Assembly: GCA_003945285.1 (NCBI GenBank)
Contig: AP019005.1
Coordinates: 620,001 to 684,000 of the forward strand
Direction of reading: 5' to 3'
Origin: Hydrogenimonas sp.
Lineage (GTDB): Bacteria > Campylobacterota > Campylobacteria > Campylobacterales > Hydrogenimonadaceae
Length of the DNA: 64,000 nucleotides
Both the position numbers and the translations under genes were made by a program. Each line of letters starts with the position of its first letter. Positions within the stretch are counted from its first letter, which is position 1. Positions 34,297 through 44,137 of this stretch are shown piece after piece. The notes beneath the pieces were generated by a model. It did no database searches. It was given only the letters and a program-made list of their open reading frames with translations, and was not told the DNA's origin.

Positions 34297-35268
34297 ATGA
34301 AAAACGACATTCTGGACTTCTCCTCCCCCCTTTACGTTCTGGCCCCGCTGGCGGGGCTGACCGATCTGCCGTTTAGAAGTGTCGTGAAAAAGTTCGGAGC
34401 CGATCTTACGGTAAGCGAGATGATAAGCTCCAATGCTCTGGTACACGGCAGCAAAAAGAGTATGAAGATGCTCGAGAAGAGTCCGCTGGAAAACCCATAT
34501 TCGGTACAGATAGCCGGTTCGGACGAAGGTGTCGTCAGGGAGGCGGTGGAGATTCTCAACGGCCTGGACGGAATAGACATAATCGATCTCAACTGCGGGT
34601 GTCCGGTTCCCAAGATCGTCTCCCACGGCTCCGGCAGTTCACTACTGAAAGACCTGGATAAGATGGGTCGTATTATAAGCTGCATCAAGAGAACATCGCG
34701 CAAACCTCTGACAAGTGTCAAGATTCGAATAGGTTTTACAGAAAAAGAGCCCGTGAAGATCGCCAGGGTGTGTGAGGAGAGCGGTGCAGACTTCATAGCC
34801 GTACACGGCCGCACGAGAGCGGGGAAGTTCAAAAGCGAAGTAGATTACGATGCGATAAGAGAGATCAAAGAGTCTGTATCTATCCCGGTGATTGCCAACG
34901 GAGATATAACGAGTTATGAAAAGGCGAAGCATGTACTCGATTTTACCGGTGCCGACGGTGTAATGATAGGGCGTGGAGCGGTCGGCAACCCGTGGATATT
35001 CTATCAGCTGAAGCATGGAACCGAAGAGATCGATCCCGTCCTGAAGAGAGATATAATTCTCGAACATTTCGAACAGATGCTGAGCTTCTACGGAGAGTAC
35101 GGAGCAGTACTCTTCAGAAAACATCTGCACACCTACTCGAAGGCTGGTTATGTCGGGGCATCGGCCTTCAGGGATATGGTAAACAGAACTTCCGATCCCG
35201 AAGCGATGAGAGAGATAATAGAGGCTTTTTTCGACCCCTCGAACCTTCTTGCCGCCAAAGCCTCCTAG
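34297..35268 (+). CDS. dus: tRNA-dihydrouridine synthase
   Basis: FMN-dependent reductase of tRNA uridines, 323 residues. The TIM barrel contains LAPLAGLTDLPFRSVVKKFGA, DLNCGCPVPKIVSHGSGSSL (catalytic cysteine in NCGCP), VKIRIGF, IAVHGRTRAGKF and GRGAVGNPWIF, followed by a C-terminal helical domain. The length and the GSGSS variant suggest a DusB-like enzyme. It is the last gene of the dksA unit and converges on fliO. Confidence 0.93.
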   Translation: MKNDILDFSSPLYVLAPLAGLTDLPFRSVVKKFGADLTVSEMISSNALVHGSKKSMKMLEKSPLENPYSVQIAGSDEGVVREAVEILNGLDGIDIIDLNCGCPVPKIVSHGSGSSLLKDLDKMGRIISCIKRTSRKPLTSVKIRIGFTEKEPVKIARVCEESGADFIAVHGRTRAGKFKSEVDYDAIREIKESVSIPVIANGDITSYEKAKHVLDFTGADGVMIGRGAVGNPWIFYQLKHGTEEIDPVLKRDIILEHFEQMLSFYGEYGAVLFRKHLHTYSKAGYVGASAFRDMVNRTSDPEAMREIIEAFFDPSNLLAAKAS

Positions 35269-35301
35269 AGACCGCTGCAAACCATCCGAAAAGACTTCCT
35301 G

Positions 35302-35319
35302 TTCAAACCCTGTTTTGAA
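35302..35319. terminator. Weak bidirectional hairpin between dus and fliO
   Basis: TTCAAA pairs with TTTGAA around a 6-base loop in the 60-base gap between two convergent stop codons. The stem is short and there is no long T run, so this is a weak candidate. Confidence 0.25.
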
Positions 35320-35328
35320 TTTCCGTAC

Positions 35329-36192
35329 CTATAAACGGTCGTCTTTGCTGGCGTTGGCTTTGAATGCCTCGTAGGCGTCGGGATGATTCTCTTTCAGAAA
35401 ATGGTCCAGCTGTTTTTTGTTGGCCTCGAAGAGAGATGTGAAGCTCTCGCTGTCTTCTATCTTCTCATCCTCACCAGTAAATCTATCCAGAAGAAGGTTA
35501 CTGCTGCCCACCACTATCAGGTATTGCCTGCCCTCAAACTCAAGCAGCAGGAGTCTGTTCTGCCGATCCAGAGGCTTCTGAAAACGGATTACGGCACCCT
35601 CTGGAGCGAATTTTGCGCCGATACTTTTTGGCATGAGCCATCCCGCTCCTCCGCCTGCTCCGAAACTTTTGCGTTTTACAATCCAAAGAAAGAGCAGCAG
35701 CGCCGACAATATGCCGAGTACGCTCCAGTAGCGCCAGCTTGGCAGAGTCTCTCCGCTCTTGAGGGTATTGAGTGGCTTTTGCTCACTCTTCAGCGTACCC
35801 GGCAGTACGGCGGAAGAGGCTGCGGTTTCTGCCGGCAGTACCCTGAGACGGAGACCGAAACCGTCGACGGTTTTCGATGCCTGGACCTTTACCGGTCTAT
35901 CTGTAGGTCTGATTTTTATTAGTGCTCCGCTCTTCCCGGTTGAGGTTATGCTTACAGACTCTACTATCCTGTTTTGCATCTCTTTGCTGAAAGGTTTGAG
36001 AATCCGGACTTCCGGAAGTCTTATGTTTATTGTGCCGTCACCTGCGACACTCTTTTTTACCGAACCTTTGAAGGGGGTGTCGAAAGAGAGCATCAGGTCT
36101 ACCCTGTTCTCTCTCTCGTAGAGGTTCTGGTTCAGAAGGGTCGCGCCGAAAAGCGGCGGCAACAGAAGCAGGAGTGACAGAAAAGCTCTCAT
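35329..36192 (-). CDS. fliO: FliO-like flagellar export protein
   Basis: 287 residues from the ATG at 36192, where a signal peptide (MRAFLSLLLLLPPLFG) begins; a longer in-frame start would lie inside fliN and is rejected. A periplasmic domain (about 20-110) with RVDLMLSFDTPFKG resembles an AMIN fold. After a membrane helix (about 152-171, WRYWSVLGILSALLLFLWIV) comes a FliO-type domain with LLLLEFEGRQYLIVVGSSNLLLDRF. FliO helps assemble the FliPQR export gate. It is the last gene of a three-gene leftward flagellar unit. Confidence 0.75.
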   Translation of the reverse strand: MRAFLSLLLLLPPLFGATLLNQNLYERENRVDLMLSFDTPFKGSVKKSVAGDGTINIRLPEVRILKPFSKEMQNRIVESVSITSTGKSGALIKIRPTDRPVKVQASKTVDGFGLRLRVLPAETAASSAVLPGTLKSEQKPLNTLKSGETLPSWRYWSVLGILSALLLFLWIVKRKSFGAGGGAGWLMPKSIGAKFAPEGAVIRFQKPLDRQNRLLLLEFEGRQYLIVVGSSNLLLDRFTGEDEKIEDSESFTSLFEANKKQLDHFLKENHPDAYEAFKANASKDDRL

Positions 36193-36199
36193 CGGAGGG

Positions 36200-36502
36200 C
36201 TACCTCTCTTTCGACAGATAGTAGAGTACGGCGTCGGCGTCAAGGATTTCATTGATACGGATAGCCAGATTCTGCTCGTATACCATAACTTCACCGCGTC
36301 CTATGATCCGTCCGTTGACGTATGTCTCCACACTTTCGCCGGCCGGTTTCTGAAGGTCTATCACGGAACCCACCCCGAGATGGAGTATCTCGTCCAGCGT
36401 CAGCTTCGTTTCGCCCAGAAAGGCAGTTATCTCCACTTCGATATCGAGAAGACGCTCGAAGTCGAACGGATTTATCTCTTTTGTCTCACACTTCTCGGAC
36501 AT
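36200..36502 (-). CDS. fliN: Flagellar motor switch protein FliN
   Basis: 100 residues; a SpoA-type surface-presentation domain with LLDIEVEITAFLGETKLTLDEIL, LGVGSVIDLQKPAGESVETYVNGRIIGRGEVMV and the closing IRINEIL. It forms the base of the C ring and sets rotation direction with FliM and FliG. AAAGGG precedes its ATG. It lies 1 base downstream of the CheX-like gene and 7 bases upstream of fliO. Confidence 0.93.
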   Translation of the reverse strand: MSEKCETKEINPFDFERLLDIEVEITAFLGETKLTLDEILHLGVGSVIDLQKPAGESVETYVNGRIIGRGEVMVYEQNLAIRINEILDADAVLYYLSKER

Positions 36503-36503
36503 T

Positions 36504-36917
36504 CTATCCCTTTACCTGCAGGGCTATGCACCGGTTTCCCGTTTTGAAAAGAATGGTCTCTTCCCCGTTTTGCAGCGGCCCCACTCCGGCGAACTCCGGT
36601 GTTTCGATTCTACATGGGATATTCCGGTCGCTCGCAAGCATTTTGGCATGGCCTACTATGAAGTTGGCAAGCTCCGATGTAAGATCTTTAAGAGACTCTT
36701 CGTCGGGGTCATCTTCGAAGAGGAGTATCTTGGAAACGAGTTTCAGCGTCGGCCTCTGCAGCCATAAAGTCGCGATACTCCTCTCCCCGCTTTCACATAA
36801 AAAGGGGATCCTGGCCCTGTAGCCGTCCCGGTTCGGCAGGTTTTTACAGGGAAGCAGCCTCATGCCAAAGTTCTGTTCGAACACTTCAGCCATCGAAATC
36901 TTCAACAGGTCTGTCAC
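36504..36917 (-). CDS. CheX/CheC-like chemotaxis or motor protein
   Basis: 137 residues starting at GTG 36917 with AAAGG upstream. The segment LTSELANFIVGHAKMLAS resembles the conserved helix of CheC/CheX CheY-phosphatases (E..N...G). With fliN directly behind it, the pair corresponds to the two halves of FliY, which in H. pylori and relatives joins a CheC-like part to a FliN-like part. The likely role is CheY-P hydrolysis or switch assembly. The exact family is uncertain. Confidence 0.65.
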   Translation of the reverse strand: MTDLLKISMAEVFEQNFGMRLLPCKNLPNRDGYRARIPFLCESGERSIATLWLQRPTLKLVSKILLFEDDPDEESLKDLTSELANFIVGHAKMLASDRNIPCRIETPEFAGVGPLQNGEETILFKTGNRCIALQVKG

Positions 36918-36936
36918 GCTCTACCTTTTATTCCGG

Positions 36937-36960
36937 CCGAAAGAGCTTTTTTGCTTTCGG
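36937..36960 (-). promoter_or_regulatory. Leader hairpin of the flagellar unit
   Basis: CCGAAAG (36937-36943) pairs with CTTTCGG (36954-36960) around a 10-base T-rich loop. It lies between the predicted start of transcription and the GTG at 36917 on the minus strand. Confidence 0.35.
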
Positions 36961-36985
36961 AGTCGCGGTACTTGAATTCTGACTG

Positions 36986-36991
36986 ATTATA
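36986..36991 (-). promoter_or_regulatory. -10 box for the CheX-like/fliN/fliO unit
   Basis: A perfect TATAAT on the minus strand. The leader would be about 60 bases and would include the hairpin at 36937-36960. It looks like a sigma-70 promoter, with no sigma-54 or sigma-28 pattern visible. Confidence 0.45.
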
Positions 36992-37079
36992 GGATAAAAA
37001 ATTTGAATTACGCATTAACCTTCTCTCCTCTATTGTGTAGTGGCTCGGTTGTTATATCGGCTATTTATGAAGAATGCTG

Positions 37080-37085
37080 TATAAT
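37080..37085 (+). promoter_or_regulatory. -10 box for the TauE/SafE exporter
   Basis: TATAAT on the plus strand, about 40 bases upstream of the exporter ATG at 37125. It also shows that an in-frame ATG at 37074 lies upstream of transcription and is not the start. Confidence 0.45.
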
Positions 37086-37124
37086 TGCAGGTTTTTCGCC
37101 CGGTCGCCGGACGGAGACTACAGG

Positions 37125-37877
37125 ATGGAAGAGATGGAAACGCAACTGCTGCTCACCGGTGTAACGATAGGCCTCCTATCCGGTTTTTTCGGGATCGGAG
37201 GGGGTACCATACTGGTCCCCTTGCTAATGATGATGGGTTATGATATAAAAAGCGCTGTAGGCATATCTGTGATGCAGATGGTATTCAGCTCTCTCTACGG
37301 CTCCTGGATCAACCACAAAAAGGGTTTTCTGAATCTGAAGGAGGGGGTTGTGACGGGCCTGGGAGGCTTTGTCGGCGCCTTGGGAAGCGGCTGGCTCGTT
37401 TCGGCGGTACCGGAGATCGTGCTGGAGTCGATGTTCCTGGCTGTCATAGGCTTCGCACTCTTCCGCTTTTTCAAAGCGCCGGACTATTCTGGGGATGAGA
37501 GCGGGCACGACGTTTCGCCGCTCCTTCTCGCCGCCGCCGGCGCAGTGATAGGCCTCTTCTCGATATCGATGGGAATAGGGGGGTCGATTCTTCTGACCCC
37601 GATTCTGGTCGGACTGCTCCGCTACCCGTTGAAAAAGGCGGTCTCTGCGGGACTCTTTTTTGTAGTCTTCTCCTCCCTCTCCGGCTTCATAAGCCTCTCG
37701 CTTGCCGGACATATAGACTATCTGCACGGTTTTCTGGTCGGAGCGGCTTCACTGCTGGGGGTATACGCCGGGATTCATCTTGCATCGCTAACGGGCCACA
37801 GAAAGCATAAAAATGCACTTATAGTGCTATATATCATCATTCTGGGAATGATGCTGAAAAAAGTTTTAGGAGTTTAG
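37125..37877 (+). CDS. TauE/SafE-family sulfite/organic anion exporter
   Basis: About 250 residues with roughly eight membrane helices in two repeats. Each repeat opens with the family pattern: [19 protein letters not shown] near the start and [19 protein letters not shown] in the middle. Members export sulfite, sulfoacetate or other small organic anions, often uncharacterised. The ATG at 37125 or 37134 is the probable start (GGAAGAG precedes the second). It lies 4 bases upstream of uvrA. The siroheme reductase at 51669 could be a sulfur-related partner, but it is far away. Confidence 0.85.
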   Translation: MEEMETQLLLTGVTIGLLSGFFGIGGGTILVPLLMMMGYDIKSAVGISVMQMVFSSLYGSWINHKKGFLNLKEGVVTGLGGFVGALGSGWLVSAVPEIVLESMFLAVIGFALFRFFKAPDYSGDESGHDVSPLLLAAAGAVIGLFSISMGIGGSILLTPILVGLLRYPLKKAVSAGLFFVVFSSLSGFISLSLAGHIDYLHGFLVGAASLLGVYAGIHLASLTGHRKHKNALIVLYIIILGMMLKKVLGV

Positions 37878-37881
37878 ATTT

Positions 37882-40692
37882 TTGGAAACCATCAAAATTT
37901 TCGGTGCACGTGAAAACAACCTCAAATCGGTCAACCTGGAGATACCGAAAAACAGACTAGTCGTACTGACCGGACTCAGCGGGAGCGGAAAGAGTACGCT
38001 GGCGTTCGATACACTCTATGCGGAGGGTCAGCGCCGCTATATCGAGTCGCTCTCATCCTATGCCAGACAGTTCCTCGACCGTGTGGGAAAGCCGGATGTG
38101 GACAAGATAGAGGGGCTCACTCCGGCAATCGCCATCGACCAGAAGACAACTTCGAAAAACCCGCGCTCCACCGTGGGGACCATTACCGAGATATACGACT
38201 ATCTGCGCCTGCTGTTCGCCAGGGTCGGAAAACAGTACTGCCATCTCTGCGGCCGTCCCGTTTCGCAGATGAGCGCAAGCGACATAATCGAACAGGTGCA
38301 GAAGCTGCCCGAAGGTGCGAAGCTCATCATCATGGCGCCTCTTGTCAGAGAGAAGAAGGGGAGTTTCGCCGACCTTCTGGAGTCGCTCCGCCACAAAGGG
38401 TATGTACGTGCCCACATCGACGGAGTGGTAGTGCGCCTGGACGAGGATATCGAACTCTCCAAAACAAAAAAACATACGATCAAAGCGGTCATAGACCGTG
38501 TCTCCGTAAAAGAGGGCAGCCGTGAGAGAATCGCACAGGATATAGAGAAGGCTCTCAACGAGAGCTACGGTGAGGTGGAGATAGAGGTGCTCAACCACGA
38601 AGAGATGAATACAAGGCCGGTGATCCACTACAGCGAGCACCTTGCCTGTTTTCACTGCAAAGTGAGCTTCGACCCGCTGGAGCCTCTGAGCTTCTCGTTC
38701 AACTCCCCCAAAGGCGCCTGTCCCACCTGTGACGGACTTGGAATGAGGTATACGCTGGATCTTTCACGTGTCATAGATCCGCATCAGAGTATCTCCAAAG
38801 GGGCGATCAAGACGATGTACGGCTTCAACCGCGGATACTACTTCGGGTTTTTGAAGGCCTTCTGCGAAACGGTCGGTATAGATATAGAGAGGCCCTATGA
38901 GGAGCTTGAACCGTATCAGCAGAAACAGATTCTCTACGGAACGCCCGACAAGGTGAAGTTCACATGGAAGAGACACCGCCTGGAGCGAGTATGGCCCGGT
39001 GTCGTCAAGATCTCATACGATATGCTCAAAGATGAGAAAGAGTTCGGTGAGTATATGACGGAGAAGATGTGTGATACCTGCGGAGGTCACAGACTAAAGC
39101 CCGAATCTCTCGCAGTCAGGGTGGGAGGCAGGACTATAGCCGAGATCATCGATATGCCGATAGAGGAGTGCTACCGCTTCTTCAACGATGAAGAGAACTT
39201 CAAAGAGCTCACAAAGCAGCAGAGAGTCATAGCCGGGCCGATACTGAAAGAGATACAGGAGAGGCTCTTCTTCCTGTACGATGTAGGGCTCGGATACCTT
39301 ACACTCGGAAGGGATGCAAGGACTATCAGCGGCGGTGAGGCGCAGCGCATAAGAATCGCCAGCCAGATAGGAAGCGGTCTGACCGGGGTTATGTATGTAC
39401 TGGACGAGCCCAGCATCGGCCTTCACGAGCGCGATACGCAGAAGCTGATAAGAACTCTCAAGTCGCTTCAGCGCAAGGGCAACAGCGTGATAGTGGTGGA
39501 ACACGACAAGGAGACAATAGAGGCGGCCGACTTCATTATCGACATAGGCCCCGGTGCCGGCCGCTTCGGCGGAGAGGTCGTATTTGCCGGAACCCTTGAG
39601 GAGTTGAAAAGGTCCGACACACTGACCGCGGAGTACCTGACGGAGCGCAGAAAGATAGAGTATTTCCACAGAAGGCCACAGAACGAGTGGCTCGAGATAA
39701 AGAGTGTGAATATAAACAATATCCGCAATCTCGATGCGAAAATACCTCTTCGCAATTTCGTCTGCATAACGGGAGTGAGCGGCAGCGGCAAGAGTTCGCT
39801 CATTCTGCAGACGCTTCTTCCTACGGCGAAGGAGATGCTGAACCGGGCGAAGAGGGTGCACAAGGTCGACGGCGTGGAGATAGTGGGGCTGGAGCATCTG
39901 GACAAGGTGATCTACCTGGACCAGAGTCCGATAGGGCGTACACCGAGGTCGAATCCGGCAACGTATACGGGTGTGATGGATGAGATAAGGGCGCTCTTCG
40001 TAAAGACGAAAGAGGCGCAGATACGCGGCTACAAACCGGGTCGTTTCAGCTTCAACGTCAAAGGTGGGCGTTGTGAAAAGTGCCAGGGTGAGGGTGAGAT
40101 AAAGATAGAGATGCACTTTCTTCCTGATATCATGGTCAAGTGCGACTCTTGCGGAGGGAAGCGCTACAATCCGCAGACCCTGGAGATTCACTACAAAGGA
40201 AAAAATATCGCCGACGTTCTCGCCATGAGCGTAGATGAAGCGCTGCTCTTCTTCGAACATATTCCCAAAATCTTCTCAAAACTGAAGACCCTCCATGATG
40301 TCGGCCTTGGGTACATAACGCTGGGCCAGAATGCCGTAACGCTCTCGGGCGGGGAGGCGCAGAGGATAAAGCTTGCAAAGGAGTTGAGCCGCAAAGATAC
40401 AGGGAACACTCTCTACATTCTGGATGAGCCTACGACGGGGCTCCACTTTGCCGATGTGGACCGTCTGACTAAAGTTCTTCACCATTTGACCGATTTGGGT
40501 AACAGCGTACTGGTGATCGAACACAACCTCGATATGATCAAAAACGCCGACTATATTATCGATATGGGTCCAGAAGGAGGGGACAAGGGCGGAAAGATCG
40601 TAGCCGTGGGAAGTCCGGAAGAGGTTGCGAGAGATCACAAAAAGACGGGGAGCTATACCGGGGAGTTTTTGAAAAGGGAGCTGAAGCTTTGA
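37882..40692 (+). CDS. uvrA: Excinuclease ABC subunit A
   Basis: Damage-recognition ATPase of nucleotide excision repair. 936 residues, normal length. Two ABC modules: Walker A in [19 protein letters not shown] and [16 protein letters not shown], signatures [14 protein letters not shown] and [15 protein letters not shown]. Zinc fingers include CFHCKVSF...CPTCDGLG and [10 protein letters not shown]...[10 protein letters not shown]. The start is TTG at 37882 with AGGAG about 10 bases upstream. It follows the exporter gene by 4 bases. Confidence 0.98.
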   Translation: METIKIFGARENNLKSVNLEIPKNRLVVLTGLSGSGKSTLAFDTLYAEGQRRYIESLSSYARQFLDRVGKPDVDKIEGLTPAIAIDQKTTSKNPRSTVGTITEIYDYLRLLFARVGKQYCHLCGRPVSQMSASDIIEQVQKLPEGAKLIIMAPLVREKKGSFADLLESLRHKGYVRAHIDGVVVRLDEDIELSKTKKHTIKAVIDRVSVKEGSRERIAQDIEKALNESYGEVEIEVLNHEEMNTRPVIHYSEHLACFHCKVSFDPLEPLSFSFNSPKGACPTCDGLGMRYTLDLSRVIDPHQSISKGAIKTMYGFNRGYYFGFLKAFCETVGIDIERPYEELEPYQQKQILYGTPDKVKFTWKRHRLERVWPGVVKISYDMLKDEKEFGEYMTEKMCDTCGGHRLKPESLAVRVGGRTIAEIIDMPIEECYRFFNDEENFKELTKQQRVIAGPILKEIQERLFFLYDVGLGYLTLGRDARTISGGEAQRIRIASQIGSGLTGVMYVLDEPSIGLHERDTQKLIRTLKSLQRKGNSVIVVEHDKETIEAADFIIDIGPGAGRFGGEVVFAGTLEELKRSDTLTAEYLTERRKIEYFHRRPQNEWLEIKSVNINNIRNLDAKIPLRNFVCITGVSGSGKSSLILQTLLPTAKEMLNRAKRVHKVDGVEIVGLEHLDKVIYLDQSPIGRTPRSNPATYTGVMDEIRALFVKTKEAQIRGYKPGRFSFNVKGGRCEKCQGEGEIKIEMHFLPDIMVKCDSCGGKRYNPQTLEIHYKGKNIADVLAMSVDEALLFFEHIPKIFSKLKTLHDVGLGYITLGQNAVTLSGGEAQRIKLAKELSRKDTGNTLYILDEPTTGLHFADVDRLTKVLHHLTDLGNSVLVIEHNLDMIKNADYIIDMGPEGGDKGGKIVAVGSPEEVARDHKKTGSYTGEFLKRELKL

Positions 40693-40746
40693 ATCTCTCC
40701 CCGCTCCCGTGCGCTTCCTGAAAAAAGTCATAAGGAGTATAGGGGG

Positions 40747-41253
40747 ATGAGAAGGCCTGAGCCTATAGAAAAAGAGAAGTTTCTCGGTGATGACGAGATT
40801 CTTGTCTCCAAGACCGACAGAAGAGGCAAGATCACATACGGCAACGAAAGATTCATAGAGATAAGCGGTTACAGCGAAGAGGAGCTGCTCGGGGCGCCGC
40901 ACAGCATCATAAGGCATCCCGATATGCCAAAGGCAGTGTTCAAGATATTATGGGACGGCATAGAGGCCGGCGAGGAGGTCGCCGCCTATGTAAAAAATCT
41001 GGCTAAAGACGGCTCCTACTACTGGGTTTTCGCGACCGTCACCCCCTCCTTTGATCCGGCTACCGATTCGATTGTGGGTTACTTTTCGGTCAGAAGAGCC
41101 CCGGAAAGCTCCAAACTTCGTAAGGTGATACCTCTGTATAAAGAGCTTCTTAGAGTAGAAAAGAGCGGTGGAATGGAGGCTTCAAAGGCGATGATGGACG
41201 ATATCCTGAAAAAGGAGGGGAAGCGTTATGACGAATTTATCCACTCTCTCTAA
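40747..41253 (+). CDS. PAS-domain sensor protein (Aer-like)
   Basis: 168 residues, soluble. A PAS domain (about 18-120) contains [26 protein letters not shown] and [19 protein letters not shown], plus a C-terminal helix. This is the Aer-type PAS which in E. coli binds FAD and senses redox state. Here it is a separate protein that overlaps the chemoreceptor gene by 26 bases. The two together equal a split Aer. AAGGAG precedes its ATG. Confidence 0.85.
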   Translation: MRRPEPIEKEKFLGDDEILVSKTDRRGKITYGNERFIEISGYSEEELLGAPHSIIRHPDMPKAVFKILWDGIEAGEEVAAYVKNLAKDGSYYWVFATVTPSFDPATDSIVGYFSVRRAPESSKLRKVIPLYKELLRVEKSGGMEASKAMMDDILKKEGKRYDEFIHSL

Positions 41254-42703
41254 GATCAGATACCTTAGTATCGCTCTTATGGCTGCCTTAGCGGCGACGG
41301 CGGTAGCCGCTACCATGCTTTACGGAGTAAATATTCCTCTTGCTCTTCTGTCGGTTACGGCGCTTGTTTTCACCTGTGCGATATATCGATGCACGGTGCA
41401 GGTTCAGAAGGAGATATCCAGGGTGAGCTCCCTCTTGAAAGATGCTCTCGGCGGCAATTTTGAAAACAGGTTGACGCATATCACGGCTAAGGGTGAGATA
41501 GGAGTTATGAGCTGGAATCTCAACAACCTGCTCGATCAGACGGAGACGTTTGTACGTGAATTGAATACAGCCATAGAGTATGCCGGCAAGAGCCGCTTTT
41601 ACCGAAAGGTAAACCCGGTGGGGCTGAATCCCGCGTTCAAAAGATCCGCCAATCTCGTCAACAGTGCGATAGATGCGATGAAAAGCAACCATGAAAGGGC
41701 GGAGAGGGACCGCTACACCACCAGGCTGGGTCAGACCGGAAAACAGCTTCAGGAGAGTTTCGCATATATTCAGGAGGAGCTGGCGCAGGCATCGGAGGAG
41801 CTAAAGAGTACGAGCGAAAAGGCGGCGGAGACCGCCGATCTCTCCGACAAAAGCATGGAAGAGGTTAAAGAGGTGGTATCGAAGCTGAATGAGCTGCGAG
41901 ATCACATAGCGGGCAACGATGCCGCCGTAGATGCGCTCAACGAGAGGGCGATGGAGATTACGACCGTCGTGACATTAATAAAGGAGATTGCGGAGCAGAC
42001 CAATCTTCTTGCCCTGAATGCCGCTATCGAGGCGGCCAGGGCGGGAGAGCACGGCAGGGGGTTTGCGGTAGTCGCGGATGAGGTGCGTAAACTTGCCGAG
42101 CGGACACAGAAGGCTACCCAGGAGATTGCGATATCGATACAGACGCTTCAGCAGGAGAGCGGGGGTATCAAGGAGCAGGCCGTTTTAATGAATGAAATCG
42201 CCGGAGACTCCATGAATATCATAGAGCGTTTCAGTGAAACACTCGAACTTTTCAATAAGGAGTCCAACGAAGTCAGTATCATTACCAAGGAGAAAGAGGA
42301 TCTGATGATGGTCATTCTGATCCAGATCGACCATATCCTCTTTAAATCCCGTGCCTTCAGAGAGGTGTTGCGCCAAAGCGGAAATGTGCTGGGCGGCTCC
42401 GACGAGTGCCGCCTGGGCAGATGGTACAACGGTGATGCGAAGATACGATTCGGTGCCACCGAAGCTTACGGAAAGATAGCAAAACCGCACCATGATGTAC
42501 ACCGATACGCAAATGAGTCGATTCTGCTTTCACACGAATCCCTGGATAGTAGAAACCAGGAGATAATCATAGAGAAGTTCAAAGCGATGGAGTCTGCGAG
42601 TGAAGAGCTCTTCGGGTATCTTGCCGAGATGCTTGAACAGAAAAAGAGGGGTGCCCTGAAGGCTTCAAACACTCTTTCCGGGAGTGTTTGCGAATGCGCC
42701 TAG
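41228..42703 (+). CDS. Methyl-accepting chemotaxis protein with C-terminal CZB domain
   Basis: 491 residues. Two membrane helices in a tight hairpin (about 12-31 and 34-52) with no periplasmic sensor; a HAMP-like region; the cytoplasmic signalling tip with [40 protein letters not shown]; and a C-terminal zinc-binding CZB domain with [29 protein letters not shown] and [12 protein letters not shown]. It should receive its signal from the overlapping PAS protein and perhaps from zinc or redox state through CZB. The ATG at 41228 has AAGGAGGGG upstream. A strong hairpin overlaps its last codons. Confidence 0.93.
   Translation: MTNLSTLSKIRYLSIALMAALAATAVAATMLYGVNIPLALLSVTALVFTCAIYRCTVQVQKEISRVSSLLKDALGGNFENRLTHITAKGEIGVMSWNLNNLLDQTETFVRELNTAIEYAGKSRFYRKVNPVGLNPAFKRSANLVNSAIDAMKSNHERAERDRYTTRLGQTGKQLQESFAYIQEELAQASEELKSTSEKAAETADLSDKSMEEVKEVVSKLNELRDHIAGNDAAVDALNERAMEITTVVTLIKEIAEQTNLLALNAAIEAARAGEHGRGFAVVADEVRKLAERTQKATQEIAISIQTLQQESGGIKEQAVLMNEIAGDSMNIIERFSETLELFNKESNEVSIITKEKEDLMMVILIQIDHILFKSRAFREVLRQSGNVLGGSDECRLGRWYNGDAKIRFGATEAYGKIAKPHHDVHRYANESILLSHESLDSRNQEIIIEKFKAMESASEELFGYLAEMLEQKKRGALKASNTLSGSVCECA
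42666..42690 (+). terminator. Perfect 9-bp hairpin overlapping the chemoreceptor stop region
   Basis: CAAACACTC (42666-42674) pairs exactly with GAGTGTTTG (42682-42690), with a 7-base loop. It lies in the last codons of the chemoreceptor gene. There is no T run after it, so it may be an RNA-stabilising 3' structure and not a true terminator. Confidence 0.4.
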
Positions 42704-42773
42704 AGTCACTCGGTACTTCTGTGGCTGCGGATGATAGAAGATGTCATTGTGATACAATATGTGTCGGTTTGGG

Positions 42774-42779
42774 TATAAT
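42774..42779 (+). promoter_or_regulatory. -10 box for the small membrane protein
   Basis: TATAAT in GGGTATAATG, about 36 bases upstream of the ATG at 42815. Confidence 0.45.
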
Positions 42780-42814
42780 GTAGTGTAAAAAAACAGTAAT
42801 TGAACAGGAATGAC

Positions 42815-43225
42815 ATGGCTGCCAAAAAGACAAAATTCTATAAATCGATGCCCAAATACCGGGAGGTAATGTACCAAAACCACGGCGATTTTCTCCATCA
42901 GCAGATGACGGTTGCCGATCTCGTGGGAGGCGATCCGAAATATGCGTATATAAAAGCCGCACTCTATTTCATTTTCGCCCCTTATGTCGTAGGTACGTTG
43001 GTTATGCTGGTAGTTTCCGCCAACGGAAGCATAAGTGACCTCGTCACCGTAATCATAAACGGGGACTTCATAAGTTTTTTTATGCTCTGGGCGATAGGGT
43101 ACGAAATATTGGCATCGATGTTTCTTGCGTGGGCTATATACAGTATTTTTTCATTCAATCGTGATATAGCCGAAAAGAAGGCTAAACGGCGTGAAAGCCC
43201 GGGTGGTGTAAAGTTCGGTTCGTAA
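42815..43225 (+). CDS. Hypothetical two-helix membrane protein
   Basis: 136 residues from the ATG at 42815, which has AGGA at 5 bases. A basic start (AAKKTKFYKSMPKYREV) is followed by two long hydrophobic helices (about 47-75 and 88-115) and a charged C-terminus ending RRESPGGVKFGS. No family recognised. It has its own promoter and stands alone between the chemoreceptor and HDOD genes. The position next to signalling proteins is suggestive, but no function can be given. Confidence 0.75.
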   Translation: MAAKKTKFYKSMPKYREVMYQNHGDFLHQQMTVADLVGGDPKYAYIKAALYFIFAPYVVGTLVMLVVSANGSISDLVTVIINGDFISFFMLWAIGYEILASMFLAWAIYSIFSFNRDIAEKKAKRRESPGGVKFGS

Positions 43226-43288
43226 AAAGCGGCCGTAATTCGAGGAGTCGTTTGCGGCAGAACGCCAGTTACTATGGAACAGAAAAAT

Positions 43289-43294
43289 TACAAT
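43289..43294 (+). promoter_or_regulatory. -10 box for the HDOD-polA unit
   Basis: TACAAT, about 20 bases upstream of the ATG at 43315; AAGGTAGGA serves as ribosome site. Confidence 0.35.
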
Positions 43295-43314
43295 AATTTG
43301 AAGAAGGTAGGAAA

Positions 43315-44133
43315 ATGATGAATTCCAGGCTTGTTGAACGCATTAGCTCTCTTCCACCTCTCCCGCAAACCGTTGTCGAGATAGAAAAGGCTTATGCGGA
43401 TTCCGATGTGAATGTGAAGAAGATAGCCGAAATTGTTGAAAAAGATCCTATGGTTGTCGCAGATATGCTCAAACTGCTCAACTCCGCCTTTTACGGACTC
43501 AGAAAAGAGATTACGAGTGTTGAGCAGGCCATATCTCTGCTGGGTATGAAGAGTGTAAAAGACCTTGTTGTCAACCTCTCCGTCAGAAACATGCTCCGTA
43601 CGAATCTCTCACCCTACGGCATATCCAGTGAAGCTTTGGCAAAAGTTTCACAGTTTCAGAGTATGCTGGCGCAGGCGTGGATGAGAAAGATAGATCCGTC
43701 TAAAGCCGATAAGATCAGACTGCTGGCTCTACTGCAGGAGATCGGAAAGATCGTTATTGCCGACGAGCTTCTGAGAGAGGGTGAAGATGCGACCTTCAGG
43801 GCTGAACTGGAAGCCGGCTGGGAGATAAGGGAGATAGAGCGAAACTATATAGACGCGACTACCGCCGAGGTGAGCGCCGCAATGCTGGCGCACTGGGAGT
43901 TCGACCCGGCTACCTGCGACACAATTCGCTGGTCCGACCTCCCCAACCAGGCCGATGTAAACGTGAGAGACGACGCATGGGTACTCAGAATCGCCGCAGA
44001 GGCGGTGAACGTCAGAAGTCCGCTGGGTGAAAAGAGTCGCAAACGTGCACTCAACCTGGCGCTGAAAGCGGGTTATGACCAGGAGCCCCTGGTCGAAATT
44101 CTGGACGATCTTGCCGAGCGCTGGAACAGTTAG
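43315..44133 (+). CDS. HDOD-domain signalling protein
   Basis: 272 residues. The HDOD domain (about 8-205) begins RISSLPPLPQTVVEIEKAYAD and contains IVEKDPMVVADMLKLLNSAFYG and VEQAISLLGMKSVKDLVVNLSVR, all typical. These non-catalytic relatives of HD phosphodiesterases appear in motility, stress and replication control, but no defined role is known here. polA starts 4 bases after its stop codon, so both are co-transcribed. Confidence 0.9.
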   Translation: MMNSRLVERISSLPPLPQTVVEIEKAYADSDVNVKKIAEIVEKDPMVVADMLKLLNSAFYGLRKEITSVEQAISLLGMKSVKDLVVNLSVRNMLRTNLSPYGISSEALAKVSQFQSMLAQAWMRKIDPSKADKIRLLALLQEIGKIVIADELLREGEDATFRAELEAGWEIREIERNYIDATTAEVSAAMLAHWEFDPATCDTIRWSDLPNQADVNVRDDAWVLRIAAEAVNVRSPLGEKSRKRALNLALKAGYDQEPLVEILDDLAERWNS

Positions 44134-44137
44134 GCGA

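Noticed and set aside
37224-37727. Long minus-strand frame opposite the TauE/SafE gene
   Set aside because: It is the antisense shadow of a well-supported membrane transporter and has an unnatural composition rich in Arg, His and Tyr.
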